DNA from: Desulfuromonas sp. DDH964
Lineage (GTDB): Bacteria > Desulfobacterota > Desulfuromonadia > Desulfuromonadales > DDH964
Reading direction: 5' to 3'
NCBI RefSeq assembly: GCF_001611275.1
Contig: NZ_CP015080.1
Span: 1,178,001-1,242,000 of the forward strand
Length of the DNA: 64,000 bases
Part shown: in pieces, positions 17,689-38,618 of the stretch
Position numbering within the stretch: position 1 is the first letter of the stretch
Layout of the letters: each line of letters opens with the position of its first letter
The notes under the pieces: generated by a model
Told to the model about the DNA's origin: nothing
What the model saw: only the letters and a program-made list of their open reading frames with translations
The model's database searches: none
Translations under genes and position numbers: made by a program

Positions 17689-19176
17689 TCAGCGTTCCGC
17701 GCTCTTGCTGGCGGGGACGGCACGCTTGAAGGCCCAGGCCTCGATCTTCTTGATCTGTTCAGCCATCGTCACCGACAGCGGGACGGTGCGGCCGATCGCC
17801 TCCATGATGTCCTGCTGGGTCGGCGGCCGCTGCCGGGCCAGCGCTTCGAAGCAGGCGCTGGCGACGGCCTGTTCGATTTCGGCACCGGAAAACCCCTTGC
17901 TGCCGTGGGCGAGCATGCCGACCTGGTAGGCGGCCGGGTCGAGCTCGCGACGGCGCAGGTGGATGGTGAAAATCTCCTCCCGCTCGCCGAGGCCGGGGAG
18001 GGCGAGGTAGAAGATCTCGTCGAAACGTCCCTTGCGCAGCAATTCCGCCGGTAGCATTTCGATGGCGTTGGCGGTGGCCGCGACGAAGACCGGGGCGCTC
18101 TTCTCCTGCATCCAGGTCAGAAAATAGCCGAGTACCCGCGAGGCGGCCCCCCCTTCCGCCTTGAAGCCCTGGCTCGAGATGCCGGCCTCGATCTCGTCGA
18201 TCCAGAGGACGCAGGGAGCGAGGCTTTCGGCAATCAGGCAGGCCCGGCGCAGACTCGTTTCCGGCGAGCCGAAGGTGCCGGCATAGACCGTCGCCATGTC
18301 GAGACGCAGCAGCGGCAGGTGCCAGCGTGCCGCGATCGCCTTGACGAAAAGGCTCTTGCCGCAGCCGCTGATTCCCATCAGCAACACCCCTTTGGGCAGG
18401 TTCGTCCCCGCGGTCAGGCCGGCGAGACCAAAAGCCCGCTCGCGCTTGTCCATCCACCCCTTGAGGGCATCCATGCCGCCGACCTGGTCCGGATTGAGGT
18501 CGTTGTCGACCGCCTCCATGATCCCGGTGCGGGCGATGACCTGGTGCTTGGCGCGGTGCAGGGCGGCGACCAGATCGGCGAGTCCGGCGCCCTTGCTGAC
18601 CCGGCCCAGGCGCAGCGCCTGCTCCAGGTCGCGCACTTCCAGCCCCTGGGCCGCCAGCAACAGGGGCGTAGGGTCCCCGGCCTCGGCCAGAAGCCGGCCG
18701 AGCAGGGGATCCCGTTCCCGGTGGGCTTCGAGCCAGGCCTGCAGCTCCTCCCGGTCGGGAAGGCGTTGTTCCAGCAGCGTTACCTCCCGCTCCAGCCCGT
18801 CAGGGACGCTCGGGCGACCGGAGAAGAAGACCAGGCTTTTCCCGGAAAGACGCCGGCCATGGGCAAAGTCCTTGAGCAGCCGCTGGATCTTCGGGTCGTC
18901 CCAGAAATATTCGAGGTCCTTGAAAAGGAAGAGGCCGGGGCCTTCCTGCTCGATCGCCCAGCGCACCCCGGCCAGCGGCTCTTCACTGCCGGCGACGCCG
19001 CTGAACCCGTCGCTGCAACTCCAGACGCGCAGTTCCGGCAGCCCCTTGATCGCCTGGCGCGAGGCCCGCTGCAGCAGCGCCTCGCAGCGTTCCTCACTCG
19101 GGCCGCAGATGTGCAGGAGCGGAGTGCCGGCGGCGACCAGACGGCAGAACCCGGCGAGGGTCAGGATTTCGGACAT
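17689..19176 (-). CDS. AAA family ATPase, Ycf46-like
   Basis: The protein of 495 residues has a divergent N-terminal half (1-240) and one classical AAA module. Walker A GISGCGKS is near residue 265, Walker B is [11 protein letters not shown], and the second region of homology runs through TANAIEML and [11 protein letters not shown]. The N-terminal half resembles a degenerate P-loop fold, as in cyanobacterial and plastid Ycf46 proteins. It has no protease domain and no membrane segment. Ycf46-like proteins have been linked to photosynthetic or carbon regulation in cyanobacteria; the role here is unknown. The start at 19176 is chosen because AGGAGACCTTCCCG precedes it. Confidence 0.82.
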   Translation of the reverse strand: MSEILTLAGFCRLVAAGTPLLHICGPSEERCEALLQRASRQAIKGLPELRVWSCSDGFSGVAGSEEPLAGVRWAIEQEGPGLFLFKDLEYFWDDPKIQRLLKDFAHGRRLSGKSLVFFSGRPSVPDGLEREVTLLEQRLPDREELQAWLEAHRERDPLLGRLLAEAGDPTPLLLAAQGLEVRDLEQALRLGRVSKGAGLADLVAALHRAKHQVIARTGIMEAVDNDLNPDQVGGMDALKGWMDKRERAFGLAGLTAGTNLPKGVLLMGISGCGKSLFVKAIAARWHLPLLRLDMATVYAGTFGSPETSLRRACLIAESLAPCVLWIDEIEAGISSQGFKAEGGAASRVLGYFLTWMQEKSAPVFVAATANAIEMLPAELLRKGRFDEIFYLALPGLGEREEIFTIHLRRRELDPAAYQVGMLAHGSKGFSGAEIEQAVASACFEALARQRPPTQQDIMEAIGRTVPLSVTMAEQIKKIEAWAFKRAVPASKSAER

Positions 19177-19430
19177 CGGGAAGGTCTCCTGGGTTGATGA
19201 GGGGGGCGATCTGAACGGGACCATTTAACCATTGCCGCAGGCAAATGTCCATCTCTTCGCCGGTCCTTCCGGCCTGTCGAGAGGCCTTGCATTGGCGGCC
19301 AAAATAGGCTAGTGTCCATGCGAAAATATCCGGAGGGTGTCGGGCCGGCAGTCCCCCGCAAACCCGCCCCTCCGCGGCGGTCGGCGGTCCAAAGCCGGCG
19401 GCTCCCATCTCCTCCCCGAGGTCGTATCCG

Positions 19431-21152
<1,722 letters not shown>

Positions 21153-21273
21153 CCCCTGCGGGTGGCGGCAACCGGCAGCGCTGCGTGGCGGTTGCCGCAT
21201 TCTTCAACCTATTGACCCGCGTTTTCCCGGTCTCGATGTGCGGGCAAACCATCCCCATGAAAGCCTCGCTGCC

Positions 21274-22506
21274 ATGAGCAAGCTCACCATCGACAGCCAG
21301 GGGCGCCTGGCGTTGCCGGCCCCGGTCGTGCGCGCCTTTGCCGGTCGTCCGCTGCGGCAGATCTCCGCCAGCGACCGTCACCTGCTGCTCGGGGTAAACG
21401 ATGGCGACGGCGAGCTCTCCCTGACCGGCGCTCTCGGTGAATTCTCCGTGGTGGATCTCCTCTCCTTCTTCAACATGTTCCGCAAGACCGGGGTGCTCCG
21501 GTTCACCCTGGCGGGGGGGAGCCGGGACCTTTACTTTCACAACGGCGAGATCGTCTTCGCCACCAGCACCTTTCCCGAGGAGGAGATCGGCGAGATCCTC
21601 TGCGATCTCGGCAAGCTCAGCCGCGAGGTCCTGGCGAAGGCGCGGCAGTTCACCGCCGCCGGCAAGGGCGGTCTCGGCCGGCTGCTGGTCGACAAGGGGG
21701 CGGTCAGCGCCCAGGACCTCTGGCTCGCCACCCGGCAGCAGGTCGAAACGATCGTCTACCACCTCTTTAACTTCCACCAGGGCGCCTTTACCTTTATTGC
21801 CAAGGACCTGGTCGAGGACGAGATCCTGCGGCTGTCGATGAGCACCCAGAACCTGATCATGGAAGGGCTGCGGCGGATCGACGAGCGGGAACTCTTCCTC
21901 CGCCGCATCGGCTCCCTCGACCTGGTGGTGGTGCCGGTCGGCGAGGGACAGCTCGCCCTCGCTCCGGCGGAGAAGCGGCTGCTCGGCCTGATTTCGGCGC
22001 AGCCGCAGGATGTGCGGCAGTTGCTGCGGCGCAGTGGCCTCGGCGAGTTCGATACCCTGCGCATGGTTTACCAGCTGCTGGAACGAGGCGCGATCCGCCT
22101 CGAAGATGTTCCGCCGGCCGAAATCTCCGGCGACCTCGGCGAGATGCTCTCGATCTGCAATGCCGCCCTGGTCGCCCTCTTCCGCCGGGTGAATGCTGTC
22201 AATCCCGGGTTCAACGAAGAGCTGCGCCTCTTTCTGCGCGATTTGCCGCAACCCTTTTCCTACGTCTTTCGCGATGTCCCGCTACGCCAGGACGGCTCCG
22301 TCGATGGCAGCCGGATCCTCGCCAACCTCGCCGGGCTCGAGGAGGGGGATAAGCTCAAGCTCCTCGCCGATGCCCTCAACGAACTGATTTTCATGGCCTG
22401 CATGGGGGCCCGCCGTGATCTCAAGGATGCCGAGGCCGCCGCGCTGATCCAGCGGGTGCAGGATGTCAGCGGCCGGATCAAGAACCTGGTAGGGAGGATA
22501 GGATGA
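21274..22506 (+). CDS. DUF4388-type protein with AbrB-like N-terminus
   Basis: The protein of 410 residues begins with a SpoVT/AbrB-like segment (MSKLTIDSQGRLALPAPVV, 1-40). A DUF4388 (PATAN-type) domain then covers about 55-240, with LTGALGEFSVVDLLSFFNMF and TGVLRFTL. A helical region follows. DUF4388 proteins are common in Geobacter and myxobacteria and are linked to signalling or motility, with no known chemistry. The frame is open further upstream, but the ATG at 21274 gives a natural domain start. Its stop overlaps the pyrF start (ATGA), so the two are probably translationally coupled. Confidence 0.75.
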   Translation: MSKLTIDSQGRLALPAPVVRAFAGRPLRQISASDRHLLLGVNDGDGELSLTGALGEFSVVDLLSFFNMFRKTGVLRFTLAGGSRDLYFHNGEIVFATSTFPEEEIGEILCDLGKLSREVLAKARQFTAAGKGGLGRLLVDKGAVSAQDLWLATRQQVETIVYHLFNFHQGAFTFIAKDLVEDEILRLSMSTQNLIMEGLRRIDERELFLRRIGSLDLVVVPVGEGQLALAPAEKRLLGLISAQPQDVRQLLRRSGLGEFDTLRMVYQLLERGAIRLEDVPPAEISGDLGEMLSICNAALVALFRRVNAVNPGFNEELRLFLRDLPQPFSYVFRDVPLRQDGSVDGSRILANLAGLEEGDKLKLLADALNELIFMACMGARRDLKDAEAAALIQRVQDVSGRIKNLVGRIG

Positions 22507-23237
22507 GAGATGCTGCCCGCAAACGGTTGATTTTTGCTCTGGACGTCGACGAATTCGCGGAAGCCGAGCGCTGGGTCAAGCTGCTGCACCGTCAGGTCGG
22601 CCTCTTCAAGGTCGGCAAGCAGCTCTTTACACGCTGCGGCCCGGAGGTCGTGCACATGGTACGGGGGGAGGGGGGCGATGTCTTCCTCGACCTCAAGTAC
22701 CACGATATTCCCAACACCGTGGCGATGGCAGGGGTCGAAGCGGCCCGCCTCGGTGCCCGCATGATCAACGTCCACGCCCTCGGTGGCCGGGAGATGATGG
22801 CCCGTACCGTCGCCGAAATCGACGCGCGCCAGCCGCGGGGAACTGGCGATCGGCCGCTGCTGCTGGCCGTCACCATTCTCACCTCCTCCACCGACCAGAC
22901 CCTGCAGGAGATCGGCATCGAACGCCCGGTCAGCGAAATGGTGCCGCGCCTCGCCCGGCTCGCCAAAGATGCCGGGATGGACGGGGTGGTCGCCTCGCCC
23001 CGGGAGGTGCCGCTGATCCGCGCCGCCTGCGGTGACGATTTTTTGATTGTCACCCCCGGGGTGCGCCCGGCCTTTGCCGCCCTCGATGACCAGAAGCGGG
23101 TGACGACCCCCGGCGAGGCGATCGCGGCCGGCGCCGACTACCTGGTCGTCGGCCGGCCGATCTCGGCCGCCAGCGACCCGGTGGCAGCCGCCAACCTGAT
23201 CCTCGATGAAATCGCCACGGCGCTGGGCGATGCCTGA
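22503..23237 (+). CDS. pyrF: orotidine 5'-phosphate decarboxylase
   Basis: The enzyme makes UMP from OMP, the last step of de novo pyrimidine synthesis. The 244-residue TIM barrel has the catalytic charge array DLKYHDIPNTV, with Asp and Lys residues in the expected D-x-K-x-x-D pattern. It also shows LIFALDVDEF at the N-terminus, TPGVRP, and the phosphate-binding YLVVGRPIS near the end. The ATG shares bases with the stop of the DUF4388 gene, and the end overlaps rlmB. Confidence 0.96.
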   Translation: MRDAARKRLIFALDVDEFAEAERWVKLLHRQVGLFKVGKQLFTRCGPEVVHMVRGEGGDVFLDLKYHDIPNTVAMAGVEAARLGARMINVHALGGREMMARTVAEIDARQPRGTGDRPLLLAVTILTSSTDQTLQEIGIERPVSEMVPRLARLAKDAGMDGVVASPREVPLIRAACGDDFLIVTPGVRPAFAALDDQKRVTTPGEAIAAGADYLVVGRPISAASDPVAAANLILDEIATALGDA

Positions 23238-23976
23238 CCTGATCTATGGCTTCAACCCGGTGCGCGAGGCCCTGGCCGGCGAACGCCGCCGCCCCCTGGA
23301 GCTGACCGTCGCCAACGGCCCCCATTCGCCGCGCCTGGCCGAGCTGCTCGCTGCCGCCAGCGCCGCCGGGGTGCCGATCCGGCACCGGGAGCGCCGCGAT
23401 CTCGACCGGCTCGCCGGTACCGCGCACCACCAGGGGGTGCTCCTCGCCGTCGAACCCTTCCCCTACAGCGACCTCGACGACCTGCTCGCCGCCTGGCAAA
23501 ACAGCGGCGAGCCCGCTTTTTTCCTCCTGCTCGATGGCATCACCGATCCCCATAACCTCGGCGCCATCCTGCGCAGCGCCGAAGGGGCGGGCTGCCATGG
23601 TGTCATTGTCCCCAAAGACCGCAGCTGCCCGGTCACCGCCGTGGTCGACAAGAGCTCGGCCGGTGCCCTCGAACATCTCCGCCTCTGCCAGGTGACGAAC
23701 CTGGCCCGCACCCTCGACCAGCTCAAGGGGCTTGGCATCTGGTGCTACGGCCTGGCCGGCGAGGGGGCGACGCCCCTCTTCGGTGCCGAACTGGACGGTC
23801 ACCTGGCACTGGTGGTCGGCAGCGAGGGGAACGGCCTGCGTCCCAACGTGCGCCAGCACTGCGATGGGCTGCTGGCGATCCCTCTGCAGGGACGGGTCGG
23901 ATCGCTGAATGCTTCGGTGGCGGCCGGGGTTGCGCTCTTTGAGGTGGTCAGGCAGCGGGAAAAACGGGAAGGATGA
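23230..23976 (+). CDS. rlmB: 23S rRNA (guanosine-2'-O-)-methyltransferase RlmB, SpoU family
   Basis: The 248-residue protein is a SpoU-family 2'-O-methyltransferase of the trefoil-knot fold. It has the N-terminal L30e-like substrate-binding domain (1-75). SpoU motifs 1-3 are visible as DPHNLGAILRSAEGAG, LVVGSEGNGLRPNV and IPLQGRVGSLNASVAAGV. RlmB methylates G2251 in the peptidyl transferase centre; the exact target here is inferred by family. The ATG at 23230 overlaps the last codons of pyrF by eight bases. Confidence 0.92.
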   Translation: MPDLIYGFNPVREALAGERRRPLELTVANGPHSPRLAELLAAASAAGVPIRHRERRDLDRLAGTAHHQGVLLAVEPFPYSDLDDLLAAWQNSGEPAFFLLLDGITDPHNLGAILRSAEGAGCHGVIVPKDRSCPVTAVVDKSSAGALEHLRLCQVTNLARTLDQLKGLGIWCYGLAGEGATPLFGAELDGHLALVVGSEGNGLRPNVRQHCDGLLAIPLQGRVGSLNASVAAGVALFEVVRQREKREG

Positions 23977-23996
23977 GCCAGGCGGGCAAAAAAAAG

Positions 23997-24027
23997 CGGG
24001 GCGTCCCAGGAGGGAGAGGACGCCCCG
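23997..24027 (+). terminator. terminator hairpin after rlmB
   Basis: A perfect 10-bp stem, cggggcgtcc/ggacgccccg, with an 11-base loop lies 20 bases after the rlmB stop. It separates this operon from the tRNA-tuf promoter region. There is only a weak T-rich tract afterwards. Confidence 0.65.
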
Positions 24028-24138
24028 AATGTGTTGTTCTTGGCTCTATTTATAACTACTCCGGTTATCTTTGTCAAGGGGGAGTTTGGTTTTTCTGCTT
24101 CTGGCGCGAAAAAATCTTGGTCTGCCCCCGCGAAATAC

Positions 24139-24168
24139 TTGACAAGCCCCCGTGGTCTCCTCTATACA
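24139..24168 (+). promoter_or_regulatory. sigma70-type promoter P1 upstream of tRNA cluster
   Basis: A -35 TTGACA at 24139-24144 and a -10 TATACA at 24163-24168 are spaced by 18 bases, in an otherwise gene-free 270-base gap. It would start transcription near 24175, 75 bases before the first tRNA. Confidence 0.65.
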
Positions 24169-24210
24169 TGCGTCTTTGTGATGACAGCGGATCGGGGTGG
24201 AAAAAAGTCC

Positions 24211-24239
24211 TTGCAATTTACCGGACCCTGATGTATAAA
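24211..24239 (+). promoter_or_regulatory. sigma70-type promoter P2 adjacent to tRNA-Thr
   Basis: A -35 TTGCAA at 24211-24216 and a -10 TATAAA at 24234-24239 have the ideal 17-base spacer. The predicted start is about five bases before the tRNA. An A-rich stretch (ggaaaaaag) just upstream may act as an UP-like element. Confidence 0.7.
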
Positions 24240-24250
24240 TCCCCCCCTGT

Positions 24251-24326
24251 GCTGGCGTAGCTCAACAGGTAGAGCAGCTGACTTGTAATCAGCAGGTTGC
24301 GGGTTCAATTCCTGTCGCCAGCTCCA
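24251..24326 (+). tRNA. tRNA-Thr (anticodon TGT)
   Basis: A full cloverleaf is visible: acceptor gctggcg/cgccagc, D arm GTAGCTCAACAGGTAGAGC, anticodon loop ctTGTaa, T arm with GGTTCAATTCC. The CCA end is encoded. It is first in the tRNA-tuf operon. Confidence 0.95.
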
Positions 24327-24374
24327 TTGAGCTACCGGGCCGGTTGGCCCTTGAAAATCAGCAGTGCGTCCCCT

Positions 24375-24459
<85 letters not shown>

Positions 24460-24580
24460 TAAGACACTTGCCGGACGCGGTTCGGTCGACGGAAACCAGG
24501 AGGCCCACGGCGGGCTACGCGAACTGGGACGGAGGCCGGATGCAAGTCCACAACGCTTCACATAGCGGTTTTTCGTTTGG

Positions 24581-24657
24581 GCGGGAGTAGCTCAGTTGGC
24601 TAGAGCATCAGCCTTCCAAGCTGAGGGTCGCGGGTTCGAGTCCCGTTTCCCGCTCCA
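24581..24657 (+). tRNA. tRNA-Gly (anticodon TCC)
   Basis: Acceptor gcgggag pairs with ttcccgc (one G-U). The anticodon loop is ctTCCaa, the T loop is GTTCGAG, and CCA is encoded. It is third in the cluster. Confidence 0.95.
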
Positions 24658-24692
24658 AATTATAACGGTTCTCCGCGGGTAGTCAGTGTCAG

Positions 24693-24768
<76 letters not shown>

Positions 24769-24889
24769 TTCACTGCCTTGGGGAGATTTTTCTGTTTTCA
24801 CTCCTTGGTCCAGCGGTCCGGCGTTCCGGCAACGGATGTCGGGCCCGAGGCGAGATTTTCCTAAGAACGAAACAAGGGAGGTTGACGCA

Positions 24890-26089
<1,200 letters not shown>

Positions 26090-26106
26090 TTTCATTCTTG
26101 CGCAGG

Positions 26107-26134
26107 CCCCCGCCCCGGAGTGCCGGGGTGGGGG
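26107..26134 (+). terminator. hairpin between tuf and rpmG, attenuator or processing site
   Basis: A 12-bp GC-rich stem (one G-U pair) with a 4-base loop, agtg, sits in the 62-base tuf-rpmG gap. It lacks a T-run, so partial termination or RNA processing are both possible. Confidence 0.5.
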
Positions 26135-26151
26135 TTGAAGGATAAGTCATC

Positions 26152-26301
26152 ATGCGGGACATCGTTACCCTCGCCTGCACCGAGTGCAAGCAACGCAACT
26201 ACACCACCACCAAGAACAAGAAGAACACACCGGACAAGCTGGAATTCAGCAAGTACTGCCGCTTCTGCAAGAAGCACACACCGCACCGCGAGACCAAATA
26301 G
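26152..26301 (+). CDS. rpmG: 50S ribosomal protein L33, zinc-binding form
   Basis: The 49-residue protein has the L33 pattern [20 protein letters not shown], with two CxxC pairs (C9/C12 and C36/C39) that bind zinc. It is too short to stand out by length alone but is certain by similarity and place. The order tuf-rpmG-tRNA-Trp-secE-nusG is widespread. Confidence 0.96.
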   Translation: MRDIVTLACTECKQRNYTTTKNKKNTPDKLEFSKYCRFCKKHTPHRETK

Positions 26302-26341
26302 CAACCGGACGAGCCGCAGCGGTCTGCGGCTTTACGCATGC

Positions 26342-26418
26342 AGGCCAGTAGCTCTAATGGCTAGAGCACCGGTCTCCAAAACCGGGTGTTGGGGGTTCGA
26401 GTCCCTCCTGGCCTGCCA
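26342..26418 (+). tRNA. tRNA-Trp (anticodon CCA)
   Basis: Acceptor aggccag/ctggcct, anticodon loop tctCCAaaa, T loop GTTCGAG and an encoded CCA end. It lies between rpmG and secE, its usual place. Confidence 0.95.
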
Positions 26419-26453
26419 AATTTTAACAACGATCCTCTGTGGGGGTTCAGATA

Positions 26454-26639
26454 GTGCTTGGTAAAGCGACCCAGTTTCTGAGCAACGTCAAGGGTGAGCT
26501 CGAAAAGGTCACCTGGCCGACCCGAAAAGACACCTATGCTTCGACGCTGGTGGTCATCTCGCTGGTCATGGCCGTCGCCGTCTTTCTCTGGGTGGTCGAC
26601 TCGGCCCTCTCCACGCTGATCCGTTTGCTCCTCCGCTGA
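26454..26639 (+). CDS. secE: preprotein translocase subunit SecE
   Basis: The 61-residue protein is the small essential partner of SecY. A cytoplasmic amphipathic segment with the family signature GELEKVTWPTRKDT (about 14-27) precedes one transmembrane helix (STLVVISLVMAVAVFLWVV). The GTG at 26454 is chosen because GGGGGTTCAGATA precedes it; a GTG five codons earlier is in frame. SecY is encoded in the same supercluster at 51535. Confidence 0.92.
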   Translation: MLGKATQFLSNVKGELEKVTWPTRKDTYASTLVVISLVMAVAVFLWVVDSALSTLIRLLLR

Positions 26640-26662
26640 GTGCGACAGGGAAGGCGTCTTTC

Positions 26663-27196
26663 ATGGCAATGAAGTGGTACGGGGTTCATACCTACTCGGG
26701 GTACGAAAACAAGGTCAAGCTCAACCTCGAGGAGCGCATACGCCAGTTCGGAGCGGAAGACCGTTTCGGGACGGTGCTGATTCCCTCGGAGACCGTCGTC
26801 GAGCTGAAAAAGGGCGAGCGCCGCACTTCGTCGCGGAAATTCTTCCCCGGCTACATCCTGGTGCAGATGGAGCTCGACAACGAGACCTGGCACATCGTCA
26901 AGGATACGCCGAAGGTGACCGGTTTCGTCGGTGGCGGCGCCACCCCGCCGGCGATCCCCGACGAGGATGTGGCGAAGATCACCGCCCGGATGGAAGAAGG
27001 GGTCGAGCGGCCCAAGCCGAAGGTCCAGTTCGAAGTCGGTGAGACGGTGCGGGTGGTCGACGGGCCGTTCCTCAATTTCACCGGTGTCGTCGAGGACGTC
27101 AAGCCCGACAAGGCGAAGCTCAAGGTTATGGTCAGCATTTTTGGCCGGGTTACCCCGGTGGAACTCGAATTCATACAGGTCGAAAAAACCAGCTAA
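26663..27196 (+). CDS. nusG: transcription termination/antitermination factor NusG
   Basis: The 177-residue protein has the NGN domain ([30 protein letters not shown]) and a C-terminal KOW domain ([20 protein letters not shown]). It binds RNA polymerase and couples it with Rho or the ribosome. It follows secE by 23 bases. Confidence 0.97.
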   Translation: MAMKWYGVHTYSGYENKVKLNLEERIRQFGAEDRFGTVLIPSETVVELKKGERRTSSRKFFPGYILVQMELDNETWHIVKDTPKVTGFVGGGATPPAIPDEDVAKITARMEEGVERPKPKVQFEVGETVRVVDGPFLNFTGVVEDVKPDKAKLKVMVSIFGRVTPVELEFIQVEKTS

Positions 27197-27301
27197 ACGT
27201 ACTGGGTTCACTGCTTGCGGTTCGCGGTTCGGGGTGTCCTGAGCCCGGGAACGTGATGCCTTGAGCCTTGAACCTAATTGAAGTAACTGAAGGAGTACCG
27301 T

Positions 27302-27724
27302 ATGGCCAAGAAGGTTATCGGAATGATAAAACTGCAGATTCCTGCCGGCAAGGCGAACCCTTCGCCGCCGGTCGGTCCCGCGCTCGGTCAGCACGGGGTC
27401 AACATCATGGAATTCTGCAAGGCGTTCAACGCCAAGACCCAGGCTGAAGCGGGGATGATTACCCCGGTGGTGATCACCGTCTATGGTGACCGCTCCTTCT
27501 CCTTTATCACCAAGACCCCGCCGGCGGCGGTTCTGTTGCTCAAGGCGGCCAAACTCGAAAAGGGGTCCGGCGTTCCCAACAAGACCAAGGTGGGGAAGGT
27601 GACCAAGGCCCAGGTCAAGGAGATCGCCGAGCTGAAGATGCCCGACCTTAACGCATTCGACCTGGACGCCGCGATCCGTACCATCGAGGGTACCGCCCGC
27701 AGCATGGGTCTCGAAGTCGAATAA
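27302..27724 (+). CDS. rplK: 50S ribosomal protein L11
   Basis: The 140-residue protein is the stalk-base L11. It shows the conserved proline-rich N-terminus ([20 protein letters not shown]) and the rRNA-binding C-terminal domain ([20 protein letters not shown]). A GAAGGAGTACCGT site precedes the ATG. A 105-base gap after nusG holds no obvious terminator. Confidence 0.97.
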   Translation: MAKKVIGMIKLQIPAGKANPSPPVGPALGQHGVNIMEFCKAFNAKTQAEAGMITPVVITVYGDRSFSFITKTPPAAVLLLKAAKLEKGSGVPNKTKVGKVTKAQVKEIAELKMPDLNAFDLDAAIRTIEGTARSMGLEVE

Positions 27725-27750
27725 TTTATCGGCACGTCTGGAGTAAAACA

Positions 27751-28452
27751 ATGCCAACAGGAAAACAGCATAAAGCAGCCAAGGCCCAGATCGACCGCAC
27801 CCAAGTCTATACCCTCGAAGAGGGGATCGCCCTGGTCAAGCAGGCCGCTTTCGCCAAGTTCGACGAGACCGTCGATATTTCGGTGCGCCTCGGCGTCGAC
27901 CCGCGCAAGGCCGACCAGATGGTCCGCGGCGCCGTCGTCCTTCCCAACGGCCTCGGCAAGACCGTACGTGTCCTTGTCTTTGCCAAGGGGGAGAAAGCCC
28001 AGGAAGCCCAGGCTGCCGGTGCCGATTACGTCGGTGCCGATGACCTGGTCGCCAAGATCCAGGGGGGCTGGTTCGATTTCGACACCGCCATCGCCACCCC
28101 GGACATGATGGGGACCGTCGGCAAGATCGGCAAGCTCCTCGGCCCCCGCGGCCTGATGCCGAACCCCAAGGTCGGCACCGTCACCTTCGACATCGGCCGC
28201 GCCGTCAACGAGGCGAAGTCGGGCAAGGTCGAATACCGCGTCGAGAAGGCCGGGATCGTCCACGCGCCGGTCGGCAAGGTCTCCTTTGACCCGGAAAAAC
28301 TCGCCGGCAACATCCTGGCGGTGATGGACGCCCTGGTCAAGGCCAAGCCGCAGACCTCCAAAGGGACCTACCTGAAGAAGATCAGCCTCTCCAGCACCAT
28401 GGGCCCGGGCATCAATCTCGATGTCCCGGCGGTCCAGGCGCTGGTCAAGTAA
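27751..28452 (+). CDS. rplA: 50S ribosomal protein L1
   Basis: The 233-residue two-domain protein of the L1 stalk has the signature region [20 protein letters not shown]. In many bacteria L1 represses the rplKA mRNA by binding it. It follows rplK by 26 bases. Confidence 0.97.
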   Translation: MPTGKQHKAAKAQIDRTQVYTLEEGIALVKQAAFAKFDETVDISVRLGVDPRKADQMVRGAVVLPNGLGKTVRVLVFAKGEKAQEAQAAGADYVGADDLVAKIQGGWFDFDTAIATPDMMGTVGKIGKLLGPRGLMPNPKVGTVTFDIGRAVNEAKSGKVEYRVEKAGIVHAPVGKVSFDPEKLAGNILAVMDALVKAKPQTSKGTYLKKISLSSTMGPGINLDVPAVQALVK

Positions 28453-28485
28453 TTCCATCGCCGCACTGGTTGCGGTCATGGCATA

Positions 28486-28640
28486 GCAACGCTCTAGGTC
28501 AAAGACAGCAGGCCCGTCGAACCTGACGGTTAATGGATGATGCCACCTGCCGAGGCCGTACCACGGGGAACGGGTTATCCGTCTCCCTCCAGGTCCTCAG
28601 TCTAGGGCGCGGGACTCAATGCAGACCCCAGACTACTTAG
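28486..28640 (+). promoter_or_regulatory. ribosomal L10 leader
   Basis: The 203-base gap before rplJ contains the conserved L10 leader pattern: CAAAGACAGCAGG, a purine-rich ACGGGGAACGGG internal segment and closing pairs CCTGCCGAGG/CCTCAGTCTAGG. L10-(L12)4 binds this structure in the mRNA to repress rplJL. The bounds are approximate. Confidence 0.7.
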
Positions 28641-28655
28641 AAAGGAGGAGAGACG

Positions 28656-29174
28656 TTGAATAAGAACAGCAAGGAACAAGTCGTTGCCGACCTCGCCGCC
28701 AAGCTGGCGAACGCCAAGGCTACCTTTCTCGCCGACTACCGCGGGCTGAACGTCGAGCAGGTCAATGCCCTGCGCGGCGAACTGCGCAAGGCCGACGTCG
28801 AGTACCAGGTGGTGAAGAATACCCTGCTGCGCCTTGCCGCCAAGGGCACCGGCGCCGAGTGCCTCGACGCGCACCTGGCCGGCCCGACCGCCATCGCCAT
28901 CGCCGGCGCTGACCCGGTCGCCCCGGCCAAGATTCTCAGCGAATTCGCCAAGGCCAACGCCAAATTCGAGCTCAAGGCCGGCGCTCTCGACGGCAAGCTG
29001 CTGTCGATCGACGACATCAAGGCCCTGGCCGAACTGCCGTCGCGCGAAGTGCTGCTCGGCAAGCTGCTCGGTACCCTTAACGCCCCGGTGTCCAACTTTG
29101 TTGGCGTACTGGCGGCGGTACCGCGTTCGCTGGTCCAGGTGCTCGCGGCAATCCAGGACAAGAAGGCGGCCTGA
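28656..29174 (+). CDS. rplJ: 50S ribosomal protein L10
   Basis: The 172-residue protein anchors L7/L12 dimers to the ribosome. It has the family pattern [19 protein letters not shown] in the N-terminal domain and a C-terminal helix for L12 binding. The start is a TTG preceded by a near-perfect AAAGGAGGAGAGACG site. It lies directly below the L10 leader. Confidence 0.96.
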   Translation: MNKNSKEQVVADLAAKLANAKATFLADYRGLNVEQVNALRGELRKADVEYQVVKNTLLRLAAKGTGAECLDAHLAGPTAIAIAGADPVAPAKILSEFAKANAKFELKAGALDGKLLSIDDIKALAELPSREVLLGKLLGTLNAPVSNFVGVLAAVPRSLVQVLAAIQDKKAA

Positions 29175-29231
29175 GCCGCCATTCCGATTACTTTTTAACC
29201 CTTTACGTTAAGCACCGATACGGAGGAAACC

Positions 29232-29615
<384 letters not shown>

Positions 29616-29640
29616 TACCCTGTCCGATAGTTTCGCCATT

Positions 29641-29669
29641 AGCCAAGGTCGCCTTGTGCGGCCTTGGCT
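29641..29669 (+). terminator. rplL-rpoB attenuator hairpin
   Basis: A 12-bp stem (one G-U pair) with loop cttgt lies in the 84-base gap between rplL and rpoB and is followed by attctacttt. In E. coli an attenuator and an RNase III site at the same position lower rpoBC relative to rplJL. A similar role is inferred. Confidence 0.65.
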
Positions 29670-29699
29670 ATTCTACTTTCGTTAGCACAAGGAGAAATC

Positions 29700-33809
<4,110 letters not shown>

Positions 33810-33893
33810 GACCTGCTGCAGGTTCCCCGGAACCTGGCGGGCCGATGCAAGGTTTTTGCCTTATAACCAACCATCCTATAAGGAGGATGTGCC

Positions 33894-38075
<4,182 letters not shown>

Positions 38076-38125
38076 GGGCCGGGAGCAACCCCGCAGAGCC
38101 AGGAAAAGAAGTCTGAAAAAAGTCC

Positions 38126-38154
38126 TTGACAAGGGTCGGGGGCGTTGCTACTAT
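38126..38154 (+). promoter_or_regulatory. strong sigma70-type promoter of the str operon
   Basis: A -35 TTGACA (38126-38131), 17-base spacer and -10 TACTAT (38149-38154) lie 72 bases before rpsL. An A-rich run (gaaaaaag) is immediately upstream. This should drive rpsL-rpsG-fusA-tuf and probably the downstream S10 genes. Confidence 0.75.
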
Positions 38155-38226
38155 TCGCGGGTTTTTCCCCGCAAAATACCAACCGCTCTTTTAACTTTGT
38201 GAATACGCGATTTCGGGAGTAAGTAG

Positions 38227-38598
38227 ATGCCGACAATTAATCAGTTGATCCGTAAGGGACGCGAAAAAAAGGAGAAAAAGTCGACGGCGCCGGCGCTGAA
38301 GGGGAACCCCCAGAAGCGCGGGGTATGCACCCGTGTTTACACCACCACGCCGAAGAAGCCGAACTCCGCGCTGCGCAAGGTTGCCCGCGTGCGTCTCACC
38401 AACGGGATCGTCGTCACCTCCTATATCCCCGGGGTGGGGCACAATCTCCAGGAGCACTCCGTGGTGCTGATCCGTGGCGGCCGCGTTAAGGACCTTCCGG
38501 GTGTACGTTACCACATCGTGCGTGGCACCCTCGATTTGGCGGGTGTCAAGGGCCGGATGAAGAGTCGTTCCAAGTACGGGGCCAAGCGGCCGAAATAA
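38227..38598 (+). CDS. rpsL: 30S ribosomal protein S12
   Basis: The 123-residue decoding-centre protein has the streptomycin-related loops [17 protein letters not shown] (wild-type Lys) and [17 protein letters not shown]. It is the usual length and the first gene of the str operon. Confidence 0.98.
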   Translation: MPTINQLIRKGREKKEKKSTAPALKGNPQKRGVCTRVYTTTPKKPNSALRKVARVRLTNGIVVTSYIPGVGHNLQEHSVVLIRGGRVKDLPGVRYHIVRGTLDLAGVKGRMKSRSKYGAKRPK

Positions 38599-38618
38599 CC
38601 AAGGGCTGAGAGGACGTT

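Noticed and set aside
19177..19430. Possible T-box leader before proS
   Set aside because: No conserved T-box sequence or specifier stem recognised.
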